Positions 6,274-14,946 are shown, counted from the stretch's first letter. The stretch is 21,325 nt of DNA from an uncultured Chloroflexota bacterium (GCA_902795255.1 CADBKS010000025.1:1-21325); one strand, 5' to 3'. Numbers and translations are program-made. Notes: a model not told the origin generated them from the sequence alone.

Positions 6274-9200
6274 TTACCGGGAATACTTATCCGAATATGT
6301 CTGTTTTTCTTCGAACATGTAATTCTCCTGTTCCGCATCCTCAGGCGGCCATTCGGCCGGTTCATCTTCTTCATTTTGAAGCCCTGCCGGATCTTTTCCG
6401 ACCGGTTGAAGAATGACCTTGCCGCAGTAATCCAGGAAACATACCGCACAATGAGGGTCCTCACCCAGCGTGGTTTTCAGGGCCAGGCGGTAGTTTTCGA
6501 GCTGTTGACGGTGTTCTTTATTCGCTTTGTCCAGGGCTTTGAAATCTTTCAGATCGTCCGTCTTAAAATCGATGATCCTATACCCGTCCCTGTCTTTTAT
6601 GAGAAGATCGATCACTCCGTTAACCGTGAAGTCCCGCTTTGTAAATGAGAACGGGATCTCATGCCAGCGTTCCTCTGCAGATTCAATGATCGGAAATACT
6701 TCACTTTGCCTGAATCGCAAAAGAAGCATTTCCGCCTTTTCGATCACAGCCTGCTGTTCACCCGGATCCAGATTATCCGTCTGCATCAGAATATTCCGGA
6801 ACGCATCCTTCAGTACGGGATCCGACTTGTTTTCCTGCGGAAAACGCCATAATTCCATACCCTTGTGAACCAGTTTTCCGACAGCAAGTGAAAAAGGATT
6901 TCCCGGTCTTCTTGGCTTCGCGGGTCTTTCCGGCAGCGGATCCATCAATGAACAGTCGTTCCTGACCGTCATTTCCATAACCTTCTGATCCTGGGAGCAG
7001 GCGGGTTCGGCAGGAAGTTCAGAACAGCACCGGACCATGACCGTATCTCCGCCGAGTCCCCACGCGGGACCGGTATTTTCACCCGGCTGCAGCATTTCGT
7101 CAGGCAATTCCGCTGTGAGACGTCTCAGCCATGAGTCCTGTGTTCCGCCTTCAGCAGGCTTATTCCCGACGAAAATCAGCCGGTATTTCGCACGCGTCAC
7201 GGCAACATAAAACAGGCGCAGCCATTCAGCTTTGTCCCTGGCATTATCCAGGCTCTGCGCATCGAGATACTGCGGGGTCGCAGGAGAACTGTAAAAAACC
7301 GGAGCTCCGTCAGAATTCACAGAAAACTGAGGATAATGCGGACGGGATTCATTTTCTGCGATGACCGTTACCCTGAATTCCAGCCCCTTTGCCTGGTGGA
7401 TCGTCATGATACGGACCGCACCGTTGGTATCGGAAGGAGCTTCACCTTCCCGGGCGCCGGTTTCCTTGATGCTCTCAAGATACTCAAGAAATTCGGATAC
7501 CGAGGTAAGACCGGATTCGCGGGCTGTCGGGAGAAGCTTGTCAAGATTCAGCCAGGCACGGTCACCGGAATCAAACGCCAGCATGGTCCGTATCCCTGTC
7601 AGACGGTAGGCTTCTTCGAGGACTTCATCCAAAGGGACCTGCCCGGACAGACGGATCAGAATGCTCAGAATAGAACGGGCTCTTATCAGTTTTTTCTGTT
7701 TTTCTTCCGTTTCATAGCTGAAACCTTCATCTGTCAGCGCCTGATAGAAAGACATCTTTACCCCGCCCTTGTTTGCATATCTGTATACCAGAGCCGTCAT
7801 CTCAAGAGAAAAGCCAATGGAGGGACTCAGAAGAAAACCGGTCAGCGCCACATTATCGTGAGGGTTTTCGGCTGCACGGAGCGTGTTCAGGATATCCCTG
7901 ATCTCGGGGCGGTCGTAATACCCCTTCCCGGCCACCGTCACATACGGGATGTGCCATGCCTCAAGAGCGTCCTCAAACTGTTTGAAATCATTGGAATTGC
8001 GGCAGAGTATTGCGACGTCATTCCAGGTATGGACCAGTCCGGAATCCATCAATTCCGTCAAACGCTGAGCAAGCATCCGTCCGGCGCATTCACCTTTGGG
8101 ATCGTCCGCCTTTTGCTGAATATCGCCGAGAAGAACTTCAATACATGGCTGCGTCTTCGGAAGCGGATCCGTCTTTTTGCGTTGTTCATCCGGCGTCTTC
8201 ATCGCTTCATAAGCCGCGAAGTATTCCTTTTCAGCCAGATCAGCGTCTGCCATCACCTTCTCAAGAAGTCCGCCCATGGCCGTAAGCAGTTCGGGTTCTG
8301 TCCGATATGTCGTATCCAGAATGATATCCCTGCCTTTGTGTTCCAGTACATCAGCACCGCGGCGGTCGAACAGGGCAACATTGGTGCCCCGGAAACCGTA
8401 AATGCTCTGCTTCTTATCTCCTACCGCGAAAAGCCTGTTATGCGATGGATTCAGCAGCGTGAACAATTCAGCCTGCGCATCATTTGTATCCTGAAACTCA
8501 TCCACCAGAAGTGCCTTGACCTGAGCAGTCCATGTTTTCCTGATTTCCGGCCGCTTCCGCAGAAGCTCCAGCGTCAGTGTTTCCATGGCTTCAAAATCGA
8601 CAGCCTGCGCAGAATCAAGCATCTTCATATAATCACTGCGGATCGAAGGCCAGAGTTTTCTCAGACTTATTTCAGCCTTATCATAATCTTCCCAGAAATC
8701 CTTATACCATTGGATATCCCGTCCTTTGTCGTCAGTTTTCAGGAACGGGAAATCAGCGGTCAGCTGATCACGGAACTTCATCGCACCGGCTTTCATCTGT
8801 TTATTGCCCGACCTGAAATCCCATCCGACAAACGGCTTGTAAAAAAATGCAGCAGCATCCGCCGGATGGCTGAAAGTGCTGAGATTTTTCATTCCATCAT
8901 CATAAGTTTTGATCAGACACCGGATATTTTCGGCGAGGTTCCCGGCTCTGCTGTCAAAATCAGAACGCTGAATATCTTCGCGGTATTCCTCAATGATCTC
9001 AGCATACTTCGGGTCCGGAAGAGATTCGATAACCTTTTTTCTCAGATAATAAACGGTCTTTTCACCGGGGACCGCCATGATTTCATCGGTTTTTCCGCGG
9101 TTTTTCAGCAATTCTGTAAGGATCCTGGTCAGCCGCTTCCCGTCATAAAAAGTCAGCAGTGTTTCATAATCCCGATCGGCCGAGATGCGGGTGATAGCCG

Positions 9201-9654
9201 CCTCTGCGATCTGTGCTGTCAGCATGACGGAAGTATTGTCCTCCAAAACGGAAAAGGCCGGGTCAAGTCCTGCTTCCGCAGGATGCGCGCGAAGGATGCG
9301 CGCGCAGAGGCTGTGGATCGTTCCGATATTGGCACTGTCCATCTCATTCAGGCGTTCAAGCCAGAACTTCTTTTCATCCGGATCTGCATCCGACAGCCGT
9401 GCAAGCTTCATCATCTCCGTCCGGATGCGGCTCTGCATTTCACGCGCGGCTTTCCGTGTGAATGTAACGGCTGTGATGTCAGCAGGTTTCCATCCGCGGT
9501 TTTCATCCAGAAGCAGGAGATAGCGAGCAACCAGCGTTTTTGTTTTTCCGCTTCCGGCTCCGGCCCGTACAAGGACATCGCATGCTGTACTTTCAGCCGC
9601 TTCCCGCTGATTCGGGGAAAGCCCTTTCAGAATAATTTCCTTCTGTTTACCCAT
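6274..9654 (-). CDS. addA: ATP-dependent helicase/nuclease subunit A
   Basis: The UvrD/RecB-type helicase and nuclease subunit of AddAB, which processes double-strand breaks for recombination. Of 1126 residues, the N-terminal part holds Walker A AGAGSGKT (31-38), motif Ia AVTFTRKAAREM, TIHSLCARIL, Walker B VDEFQDTN (about 384-391), GDKKQSIYGFRG (about 412-423), HQAKGLEF and RLFYVAVTRAKY. The C-terminus has the RecB-family nuclease motif GVIDLLIKD-DFKTD (about 1012-1033) and QLENYRLAL. The ATG at 9652-9654 overlaps the addB stop (ATGGGTAA) and has AGGAGAG about 7 nt upstream, so I preferred it to in-frame ATGs at 9672 and 9750. The two genes are translationally coupled. Length and motif set are complete. 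Confidence 0.95.
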   Translation of the reverse strand: MGKQKEIILKGLSPNQREAAESTACDVLVRAGAGSGKTKTLVARYLLLLDENRGWKPADITAVTFTRKAAREMQSRIRTEMMKLARLSDADPDEKKFWLERLNEMDSANIGTIHSLCARILRAHPAEAGLDPAFSVLEDNTSVMLTAQIAEAAITRISADRDYETLLTFYDGKRLTRILTELLKNRGKTDEIMAVPGEKTVYYLRKKVIESLPDPKYAEIIEEYREDIQRSDFDSRAGNLAENIRCLIKTYDDGMKNLSTFSHPADAAAFFYKPFVGWDFRSGNKQMKAGAMKFRDQLTADFPFLKTDDKGRDIQWYKDFWEDYDKAEISLRKLWPSIRSDYMKMLDSAQAVDFEAMETLTLELLRKRPEIRKTWTAQVKALLVDEFQDTNDAQAELFTLLNPSHNRLFAVGDKKQSIYGFRGTNVALFDRRGADVLEHKGRDIILDTTYRTEPELLTAMGGLLEKVMADADLAEKEYFAAYEAMKTPDEQRKKTDPLPKTQPCIEVLLGDIQQKADDPKGECAGRMLAQRLTELMDSGLVHTWNDVAILCRNSNDFKQFEDALEAWHIPYVTVAGKGYYDRPEIRDILNTLRAAENPHDNVALTGFLLSPSIGFSLEMTALVYRYANKGGVKMSFYQALTDEGFSYETEEKQKKLIRARSILSILIRLSGQVPLDEVLEEAYRLTGIRTMLAFDSGDRAWLNLDKLLPTARESGLTSVSEFLEYLESIKETGAREGEAPSDTNGAVRIMTIHQAKGLEFRVTVIAENESRPHYPQFSVNSDGAPVFYSSPATPQYLDAQSLDNARDKAEWLRLFYVAVTRAKYRLIFVGNKPAEGGTQDSWLRRLTAELPDEMLQPGENTGPAWGLGGDTVMVRCCSELPAEPACSQDQKVMEMTVRNDCSLMDPLPERPAKPRRPGNPFSLAVGKLVHKGMELWRFPQENKSDPVLKDAFRNILMQTDNLDPGEQQAVIEKAEMLLLRFRQSEVFPIIESAEERWHEIPFSFTKRDFTVNGVIDLLIKDRDGYRIIDFKTDDLKDFKALDKANKEHRQQLENYRLALKTTLGEDPHCAVCFLDYCGKVILQPVGKDPAGLQNEEDEPAEWPPEDAEQENYMFEEKQTYSDKYSR

Positions 9655-12600
9655 AAAACTCTCTCCTGACATATCTCTTGCACCACGGAGCGGCAGGACA
9701 GTAATCCGGGCAGGATCCTCCTGCCGGATCCGCCGGATATGCCGCGTCACGGATCCCTTCGCTGAACCTGTTCAAAAACTCGATATTCGGGAATTTCTCA
9801 TCATTCTGCGAGTCATACACCATGTATTCCCTGACGAATTTATTGTTGATGCTCCAGTACATTCCTTCGCATTTAGGTCCCATACGGAGCGCATGGACGA
9901 CAGCGGCGGCATAAACACCCGCCTGAATATGGGAACCGGCTGCGATCTCCTCTTTGCTGAAGCCGGATGCACCTGTCTTGTAATCCACAACTCTCAGGAG
10001 ACCGTCGTCACGCCGGTCGACCCGGTCGATGATCCCGCGGATCTGAATCGGGCCGGCACTCGTTTCGACCGTCAGCGGATCCGTGTTTTCTTTGCCTTTT
10101 TCCGGATAACCGAATTCCAGCTCCGCACCGACACTTTGCCATCTTCCGTTCACCGGCATTTTTGTCTTCCGCGCGTCAAACATTTTTTCAATGGAATCCA
10201 GCAGTTTTTCCCTGTATTTTTCTTTTTCGTATTCCCAGAGTTCGGATTCGACAAATCCGAATTCCTTCGGTGCCGTCGCAAATACTTTGTCGATGTTTTT
10301 CTCCGCATTTGCCAGTGCTTCGTCCTTGGAGCTGTAGACCGTGCCCGCGGGGAAGGTAAGTTCCATAACTTTATGGTTCAGCGAACCGATCTGAGCGGCA
10401 TCCATTCCTGTACCGGGTTCCTGCAGCTGTTCCAGTTTCATCTTTTTCATCAGGAAGTATTTGAACGGGCAGGTCAGCCATGTTTCAATTGCGGAACAGC
10501 TGTACGGCACTGCATCCTTTATCGGATCCGAGATAACGTTTTTCAGTGCGGGATCGGTCTCAGGACTGTATCTCCCGTTTGTCTGCGAATGCAGCAGTTC
10601 CATTTCATTCCATGCATTGTCCAGTTTTTCCTGCAATTTTTCCGGCGCAGAAAGAGGGACCTCTGCCGGTACCGCTTTCCGGCCGCTGCGGGCAAGGCGG
10701 AAGGCAAATTCATCCGCCGATGCCGCAGTTACAGCCATATTTTCTGTTACCGTAAGCAGGTTGGCGCTTTCGGGCAGGTTTTCACGGATGGTCTGCCAGT
10801 AGATCGAAGCCGGCCATTCTTCACCTTTATCAGTTTTCTGGGGCCGCGTAATTACAAGACCTGTTTCGGAACGGGTGATCGCCTGATGAAACAGCAGGTG
10901 CTGATCCATATCAGCTGGGATCCCGAGTCTTTTCCGCAGCCCGGACGTGAGGATCAGATCCTCATGCTCGGCACCCGGGAAAACTCCTTCTGCGAATCCG
11001 GTAAGAATAATGACCTTCCATCGGCAGCCGCTGGTCTGACTGATATCTCCGACAAAGATACGGTCGGCAGCAAATTCCTGCTCCGTCTGCTCGGCCGCAT
11101 CCATTTCAGTTTCCAGTTCCTCCAGAAAATCCTCATAGGAGACTGCGGGCTGATTCAGCTTATCCTCACAGAATGCGATCCGTTTGAGCAGAGCCTTGAA
11201 ATCCTCCTCGAAAGACCTTCCTTTTTTATCTTCGATCTGTTCATAGAAATGGATCGCATCCAGAAGGTTTTCAAGCCATTTTATCCATTCAGCACATGAT
11301 TTTCTGCCTGCCGGAGGGGTTGCCATTCCGGCAAATTTCAGAAAGCTGTCCCGGATACGGTTCATTTTTTCGGGTTCGGGATATTCGTAGACCTTTCCCT
11401 CATCCGATTCCTCTTCATCACGTTTTTCCTTTTTCCGGCTTTCAACAGAGGTGCTGATCGCATCCGAGAAAGCTGATTCCCATTCTCCCAGACCGCTGAT
11501 GACATTCATCTTCCTGCCGATCTGATCGATAACATTCAGATCCGTACCGTAATCTCTGCCCGATTTATCTTCCGGATCCGGACAACCGGAAAGGAACGGA
11601 AGACGAAGCACGGACAGAATTTTCATCGTTTCAAACTCAGGGTACAGATGCAGCAGACGTTTCAATGCGGAAGCAGCCGGAGATTCTGAAAGCGCCTCCT
11701 TCCGTGAAAAACGCAGCGGGATCCCCATTTCGCGGCCGAACTGACGGAAAATGGGAGCATATGCTTTCATATCGGGAACAAATACCGCGCACTCGTTCGG
11801 CCGGATCCGGCTGTCGGGACGTTTTTCACTTTCCCTGATCCGTCTTTTCAGTTCCCGGAGTGCCTCCCTTACTTCCGTTGTCCGGGATGAAGCTTCGATC
11901 ATCAGGAAAGCATCTTTCGCTACAGACATTTTCCGGATCTCATTGTTGTCTGAACTGACAGAAGGATAAATAACGTGGTCCGCCAGCTGAAGGATCTCAG
12001 AATTCTGTCTACGGGGTTCCGGAGAGATATATTCGGCGTGAAGCTCCGAACAGATGGTTTCTGCATTTTTCAGGATCCGCTGATCCGTAGGGTTGGCGGA
12101 AAACGGGTTTGCGGGAAGGGTGATCAGGATCTCATCACAGATTTGGGACAAGCTTTGGAGCAGCTTCCTGCAGTCTTTATCAAGTTCATCGAAACCGTCT
12201 GCGACCAGAAGCGGACACTTGGAGAATGCTGACGGATCCTGCTCCAGATGATCCGCAGCCGCAGACAGGAGACCGGCGGAGCCTACCCAGTTGTTTTCTT
12301 TCAGAATTTCAAGATACGCGCGGTAAACACGGGCTGTATCTGCCGCTTTCGGCTCGTCACCGGCAGTTTCCTCCAGCATTTCCGGTGTGATGCAGCTGTG
12401 AAGAAGCATACGGATCGTCTGTTCAAAGACGGAAACCAGACCGGGTTTTTTGCGGATCGGATCGAAATACTGCAGCGGTTTTTTCTTTGAAGCTTCAGCG
12501 ATCGCATCACGTATGCACAGAGTGTCCAGTCTGGCAGGAATAAGCCGGGGCGTCCGGACAGATTTGTCCAGAATTTCCATGGAAAGTTTTGAAAAGGAAA

Positions 12601-12808
12601 TGATTTCTGTACCGATGAATCCCCCGCCGCGTCCGGCTGTCAGGGACTTTTGTGAAAGCATCTGCTTCCAGTATGCCATCTGCATTTTGTCCGGAACGAT
12701 GACCCTGACCGGAGCCATAGGATTTTTCATCCGGATCCTGCGGATTTTTTCAATACAAAAGGAGGTTTTTCCTCCTGCCGGTTGTGAAAGAAGAAGTTTT
12801 ACTGTCAA
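9647..12808 (-). CDS. addB: ATP-dependent nuclease subunit B (Fe-S)
   Basis: The partner of AddA, with a degenerate N-terminal helicase-like part and a C-terminal Fe-S nuclease domain. I chose TTG at 12806-12808, giving 1053 residues, because GGAGGAGGAAA precedes it at proper distance. The product then begins TVKLLLSQPAGGKTS, as AddB proteins normally begin at the P-loop; an ATG at 12859 would add 17 unusual residues. The nuclease residues lie in RGIIDRVD and DYKTG (942-946). Four cysteines fit the 4Fe-4S site: C780 (LTCPFKYF) and C1033, C1037, C1043 near the C-terminus. The first C-terminal spacing is C-x3-C, where Bacillus subtilis has C-x2-C. It is the first gene of the addBA operon. Confidence 0.92.
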   Translation of the reverse strand: MTVKLLLSQPAGGKTSFCIEKIRRIRMKNPMAPVRVIVPDKMQMAYWKQMLSQKSLTAGRGGGFIGTEIISFSKLSMEILDKSVRTPRLIPARLDTLCIRDAIAEASKKKPLQYFDPIRKKPGLVSVFEQTIRMLLHSCITPEMLEETAGDEPKAADTARVYRAYLEILKENNWVGSAGLLSAAADHLEQDPSAFSKCPLLVADGFDELDKDCRKLLQSLSQICDEILITLPANPFSANPTDQRILKNAETICSELHAEYISPEPRRQNSEILQLADHVIYPSVSSDNNEIRKMSVAKDAFLMIEASSRTTEVREALRELKRRIRESEKRPDSRIRPNECAVFVPDMKAYAPIFRQFGREMGIPLRFSRKEALSESPAASALKRLLHLYPEFETMKILSVLRLPFLSGCPDPEDKSGRDYGTDLNVIDQIGRKMNVISGLGEWESAFSDAISTSVESRKKEKRDEEESDEGKVYEYPEPEKMNRIRDSFLKFAGMATPPAGRKSCAEWIKWLENLLDAIHFYEQIEDKKGRSFEEDFKALLKRIAFCEDKLNQPAVSYEDFLEELETEMDAAEQTEQEFAADRIFVGDISQTSGCRWKVIILTGFAEGVFPGAEHEDLILTSGLRKRLGIPADMDQHLLFHQAITRSETGLVITRPQKTDKGEEWPASIYWQTIRENLPESANLLTVTENMAVTAASADEFAFRLARSGRKAVPAEVPLSAPEKLQEKLDNAWNEMELLHSQTNGRYSPETDPALKNVISDPIKDAVPYSCSAIETWLTCPFKYFLMKKMKLEQLQEPGTGMDAAQIGSLNHKVMELTFPAGTVYSSKDEALANAEKNIDKVFATAPKEFGFVESELWEYEKEKYREKLLDSIEKMFDARKTKMPVNGRWQSVGAELEFGYPEKGKENTDPLTVETSAGPIQIRGIIDRVDRRDDGLLRVVDYKTGASGFSKEEIAAGSHIQAGVYAAAVVHALRMGPKCEGMYWSINNKFVREYMVYDSQNDEKFPNIEFLNRFSEGIRDAAYPADPAGGSCPDYCPAAPWCKRYVRREFYG

Positions 12809-13154
12809 GATTTCCTCCTCCGGTGATCGTTCCAACATGAGCAGTACAGTATGGTCCATTTCAACCGGAAACAGGCATTCCGCTAATCTGAGAGAAACCG
12901 TGCCGCTTCATGGATCAAATATTCGTTCTTTACTGATATTGTATCGAAAAAAACGATATTTTACTGAAAGATCAATGGGAAATTTCCGTTTTTTCGCGCA
13001 GGGTCCCATTAATAGGACTCACAAACAGGCCAGTAATATTTTTAGACTATACGCAACAGCAAGTACATACATTCATGCGTACGAAAAGACAAAACAGATA
13101 TCCGCCGTTATGTACGGGTGAGTCTTATTATGAGCCGCGGATGCATAAACAAAT
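12809..13154. other. Intergenic region upstream of addB
   Basis: No credible gene is present. TACAAT (minus strand, 12938-12943) could serve as a -10 for addB, but no good -35 pairs with it. It overlaps an inverted repeat, TATCG and CGATA around an A7 run (12942-12958). The rest separates addB from structured RNA copy B and shows nothing I recognise. Confidence 0.3.
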
Positions 13155-13388
13155 GTGACATCTCAGGCACATTAACTGGGGGTGCCGGGGCCGACGGGTG
13201 GCCGACAGGCCAGCCCGATCGGCCCCGGCTAAACAAACCAGGCGCGGCAAGCAGCTTTTGCAAACATACGAACGATTGGGCCGCGCCTTGCAGCGCAGCT
13301 CCTGCTCCGCATCTTAAAAGGCGTGGGCTTCGCCCACACCATACGGAGCAGGTTTTCAACTTTCGACTGCCATGTGCTTATCAAAGTG
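13155..13388 (-). ncRNA. Candidate structured RNA, copy B
   Basis: Homologous to copy A at 3529-3732 but on the opposite strand. The stems, given as plus-strand coordinates, are a closing stem (13372-13377 with 13167-13172), a long arm CCTGCTCCG/CGGAGCAGG with 9 perfect pairs (13344-13352 with 13301-13309), and an inner hairpin GTGGGC/GCCCAC (13323-13328, 13332-13337). Next come AGGCGCGGC/GCCGCGCCT (13280-13288, 13240-13248) and GCCGGGGCCGA/TCGGCCCCGGC (13219-13229, 13184-13194). Several substitutions relative to copy A preserve pairing, which points to a functional RNA more than to a protein or a simple repeat. The arms are much more GC-rich than the flanks. A possible promoter lies upstream at about 13442-13470. 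I do not recognise the RNA class. Confidence 0.62.
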
Positions 13389-13441
13389 AGCTCATATAGT
13401 AGAAAAACTCTTTTGGGAGAATGATCCAGGATCCGAAAACA

Positions 13442-13470
13442 TTTTAAATATAAAACGGATCCGTTTCAAT
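13442..13470 (-). promoter_or_regulatory. Possible promoter and palindrome upstream of RNA copy B
   Basis: On the minus strand TTGAAA is followed by a 17-nt spacer and TAAAAT. The spacer contains the perfect palindrome AAACGGATCCGTTT (13453-13466), a possible operator. It points towards RNA copy B, about 55-80 nt downstream. Confidence 0.4.
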
Positions 13471-13558
13471 TTTTGCGGGTTTTGAAATCTCATTCTCCGT
13501 TCATGCCGGGGAAATAAACCGTATCACTCCCCCGGCAGCAAAACAAGATGTTCCAGAT

Positions 13559-13590
13559 AAAAAAATACCCTAAGAAGATTCCTAAGGTAT
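13559..13590 (-). terminator. Terminator downstream of PAP2 and tRNA fragment 1
   Basis: On the minus strand, ATACCTTAGG pairs with CTTAGGGTAT (10 pairs, two of them G-T) around a 6-nt loop, followed by seven Ts. The sequence is closely similar to the terminator at 14572-14601. Confidence 0.85.
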
Positions 13591-13614
13591 TGTGTAAAAT
13601 CAGATTATTTTCAG

Positions 13615-13650
13615 TGGGAGGGACAGGACTCGAACCTGCGGCACCATCCT
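13615..13650 (-). pseudogene. tRNA 3'-half fragment 1 (att-like scar)
   Basis: The minus strand carries a GGATG anticodon-stem half, a GTGCC variable loop, a T-arm GCAGG-TTCGAGT-CCTGT (13623-13639), an acceptor half CCCTCCC and a discriminator A. There is no D-arm or 5' acceptor strand upstream; instead the fragment begins within the stop codon of the PAP2 gene. It matches fragment 2 at most positions. Such 3' halves are what integrases that target tRNA genes leave behind. An attachment-site origin is an inference. Confidence 0.65.
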
Positions 13651-14255
13651 TACCCCTGTTCGGATCCGTCTGATATAACGGGGAACTTTTTTTCCGCCAC
13701 TGTGAAACCGACCAATCCCGCAAAAACACCGATGATCATTCCTCCCAACACATCGCTCGGATAATGAACGGCACGGATGATCCTTGTAATTCCCACGATG
13801 ATCGGGATAAGCAGAAGAAGCCATGCCCACTTTTTCTTTTCCTTGATCAGGAGAGCGGCAAGAGCCGTGAATACTGCAAAATTCAGCGATGTATGGCCGG
13901 ACGGGAAAGACAGGTCATCCTCAAGATGCGAACCGGCATTTTCCCAGTGAGTCTCATAGGTTTCCCCGAAGGGAGTGTCCGGCAGCGTTTCATAGGGTCT
14001 CAGCCTGCCCACCCCCGGTTTGATGATGACGTTTACCAGGAGAAGAGCCACTAAATAGGCTGTCACCATAGCCACTCCGTATCTTCTGGTCTTCTTCGGG
14101 AAACAAAGAGCCAGTGAAATCACAAAATAAATGATAAAGGCTGTCGTATCTCCCAGATGCTGGCATACATCAGCCATTGCGATCGTCACTAAGTTCTGAA
14201 ACTGCCAGAAAAATGTATAGAGCGCAGTATCAAATCCATAAAAAAGCTGATCCAT
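13650..14255 (-). CDS. PAP2-family membrane phosphatase
   Basis: A 201-residue integral membrane lipid- or undecaprenyl-phosphate phosphatase-like protein. The three PAP2 signature regions are present: KPGVGRLRP (KxxxxxxRP), SFPSGHTS (PSGH), and TRIIRAVHYPSD (with Thr where SRxxxxxH has Ser). There are about five hydrophobic helices. ATG 14253-14255 follows AAAGGAAG. The last codons and TAA run directly into tRNA 3' fragment 1, so an ancestral C-terminus may have been altered at this junction. The gene lies exactly between the two tRNA fragments, as cargo would. Its role could be cell-wall lipid carrier recycling or phospholipid turnover; the substrate is not readable. Confidence 0.88.
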   Translation of the reverse strand: MDQLFYGFDTALYTFFWQFQNLVTIAMADVCQHLGDTTAFIIYFVISLALCFPKKTRRYGVAMVTAYLVALLLVNVIIKPGVGRLRPYETLPDTPFGETYETHWENAGSHLEDDLSFPSGHTSLNFAVFTALAALLIKEKKKWAWLLLLIPIIVGITRIIRAVHYPSDVLGGMIIGVFAGLVGFTVAEKKFPVISDGSEQG

Positions 14256-14374
14256 TGTTATACTTCCTTTCTACATGCCATTCCGGCCATCTTTGTACAC
14301 TTCCGGACGCAATTGATTCCGGCCCTGACCGCATCGGAAAATAACACCATGATCGGTCTTTTATCTCTCAAGCG

Positions 14375-14398
14375 GCTAAAGAAAGCCCCTTCTTTAGC
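14375..14398. repeat. Perfect hairpin upstream of the PAP2 gene
   Basis: GCTAAAGAA (14375-14383) pairs with TTCTTTAGC (14390-14398) around a 6-nt loop, without a T-tract on either side. It lies between the PAP2 promoter candidate and the gene, about 120 nt before the start codon, and may act in the 5' leader. Confidence 0.4.
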
Positions 14399-14416
14399 TA
14401 ACATATCCTGATCTTT

Positions 14417-14433
14417 ATTATAGTCCTGTCAAC
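14417..14433 (-). promoter_or_regulatory. Promoter-like elements upstream of PAP2
   Basis: The minus strand has TTGACA (14428-14433) and TATAAT (14417-14422) only 5 nt apart, so they cannot work as one pair. Each could work with a weaker partner. The rest of 14256-14570 shows no gene. Confidence 0.3.
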
Positions 14434-14571
14434 AAGCCGGAGTAATAGATCCGGATTTGTAAACATGATGCGCACACACATTTCCGGCAGGTCAGGAGAA
14501 TCAATGCCGGAAGAAGGATCAAATACAGCAATAAACTTCAGAAGACTTATTTTCCAATGAAGATCCCAAAT

Positions 14572-14601
14572 AAAAAATACCCTAAGAAAACTCTTAAGGT
14601 A
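14572..14601 (-). terminator. Terminator downstream of tRNA fragment 2
   Basis: On the minus strand, TACCTTAAG pairs with CTTAGGGTA (9 pairs, one G-T), followed by TTTTTT and more Ts. It is the counterpart of the terminator at 13559-13590; the two hairpins and the tRNA fragments beside them form a duplicated module. Confidence 0.82.
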
Positions 14602-14626
14602 CCGTGAAAAATGAGGCAATATTCAG

Positions 14627-14668
14627 TGGGCGGGACAGGACTCGAACCTGCGACCCCATCCTTGTAAG
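14627..14668 (-). pseudogene. tRNA-Val(UAC)-like 3' half, fragment 2 (att-like scar)
   Basis: The minus strand reads anticodon loop CTTACAA (anticodon TAC, valine), stem half GGATG, variable loop GGGTC, T-arm GCAGG-TTCGAGT-CCTGT (14635-14651), acceptor half CCCGCCC (14628-14634) and discriminator A; no CCA is encoded. The expected 5' anticodon strand CATCC is TAGCC, and no D-arm or 5' acceptor strand exists further upstream. The break at the anticodon loop is the usual crossover zone of tyrosine integrases. It is not a functional tRNA gene. Confidence 0.72.
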
Positions 14669-14675
14669 GGCTAGT

Positions 14676-14834
14676 TTACGAGTAAAATAATCGTCTGAAA
14701 ACCACTGAAAAACCATATTTTTCCTCGTAAATCAGTTTGTTCTGCAATTTACTTTTCAAAATTTTCTGAAAAGTGTTAGACAGACTGTTAGACAAAAACC
14801 ATATTCTCCGTAGAACCTCTTCTGCATCATTTAC
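14676..14834. other. AT-rich non-coding stretch beside tRNA fragment 2
   Basis: No gene is seen. It holds two direct copies of GTTAGACA around position 14780 and two of AAAAACCATATT (about 14708 and 14795), together with TTTTC/GAAAA inverted motifs. Small repeats beside an att-like tRNA half resemble integrase arm sites, but this is speculative. Confidence 0.3.
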
Positions 14835-14874
14835 CGCATATCAGCATCTTTTCAGATACTGATATGCGATTTTT
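14835..14874 (+). terminator. Rho-independent terminator-like hairpin
   Basis: CGCATATCAG (14835-14844) pairs perfectly with CTGATATGCG (14859-14868), followed by ATTTTTAG. No plus-strand gene is seen before it, so it may end a lost gene or insulate the nagB-like promoter. Confidence 0.65.
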
Positions 14875-14895
14875 AGTCCTCATAATATCCGAACA

Positions 14896-14925
14896 TTGAA
14901 TATCCAATTATTTCAATTTTATATT
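14896..14925 (+). promoter_or_regulatory. Candidate promoter of the nagB-like gene
   Basis: TTGAAT (14896-14901), an 18-nt spacer and TATATT (14920-14925). The LacI-type operator lies about 20 nt downstream of -10, where bound repressor would block initiation or early elongation. Confidence 0.45.
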
Positions 14926-14946
14926 ACAATCTGTTAAGAAATAGAT

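Noticed and set aside
7336..9669. Very long plus-strand open frame (777 codons) antisense to addA
   Set aside because: It lacks any recognisable domain, has no ribosome site and lies wholly inside addA, whose motifs are unmistakable. Codon bias of addA keeps the opposite frame open.
9893..11299. Plus-strand open frame of 468 codons antisense to addB
   Set aside because: A shadow of addB: rich in Phe, Arg and Cys with no family resemblance.
12450..13121. Plus-strand open frame of 223 codons over the addB start
   Set aside because: Mostly antisense to addB and then non-coding; composition is unlike a protein.
14615..14675. A complete tRNA-Val gene
   Set aside because: The T-arm, variable loop and anticodon loop fit, but no D-arm or 5' acceptor strand precedes them and the 5' anticodon strand does not pair.
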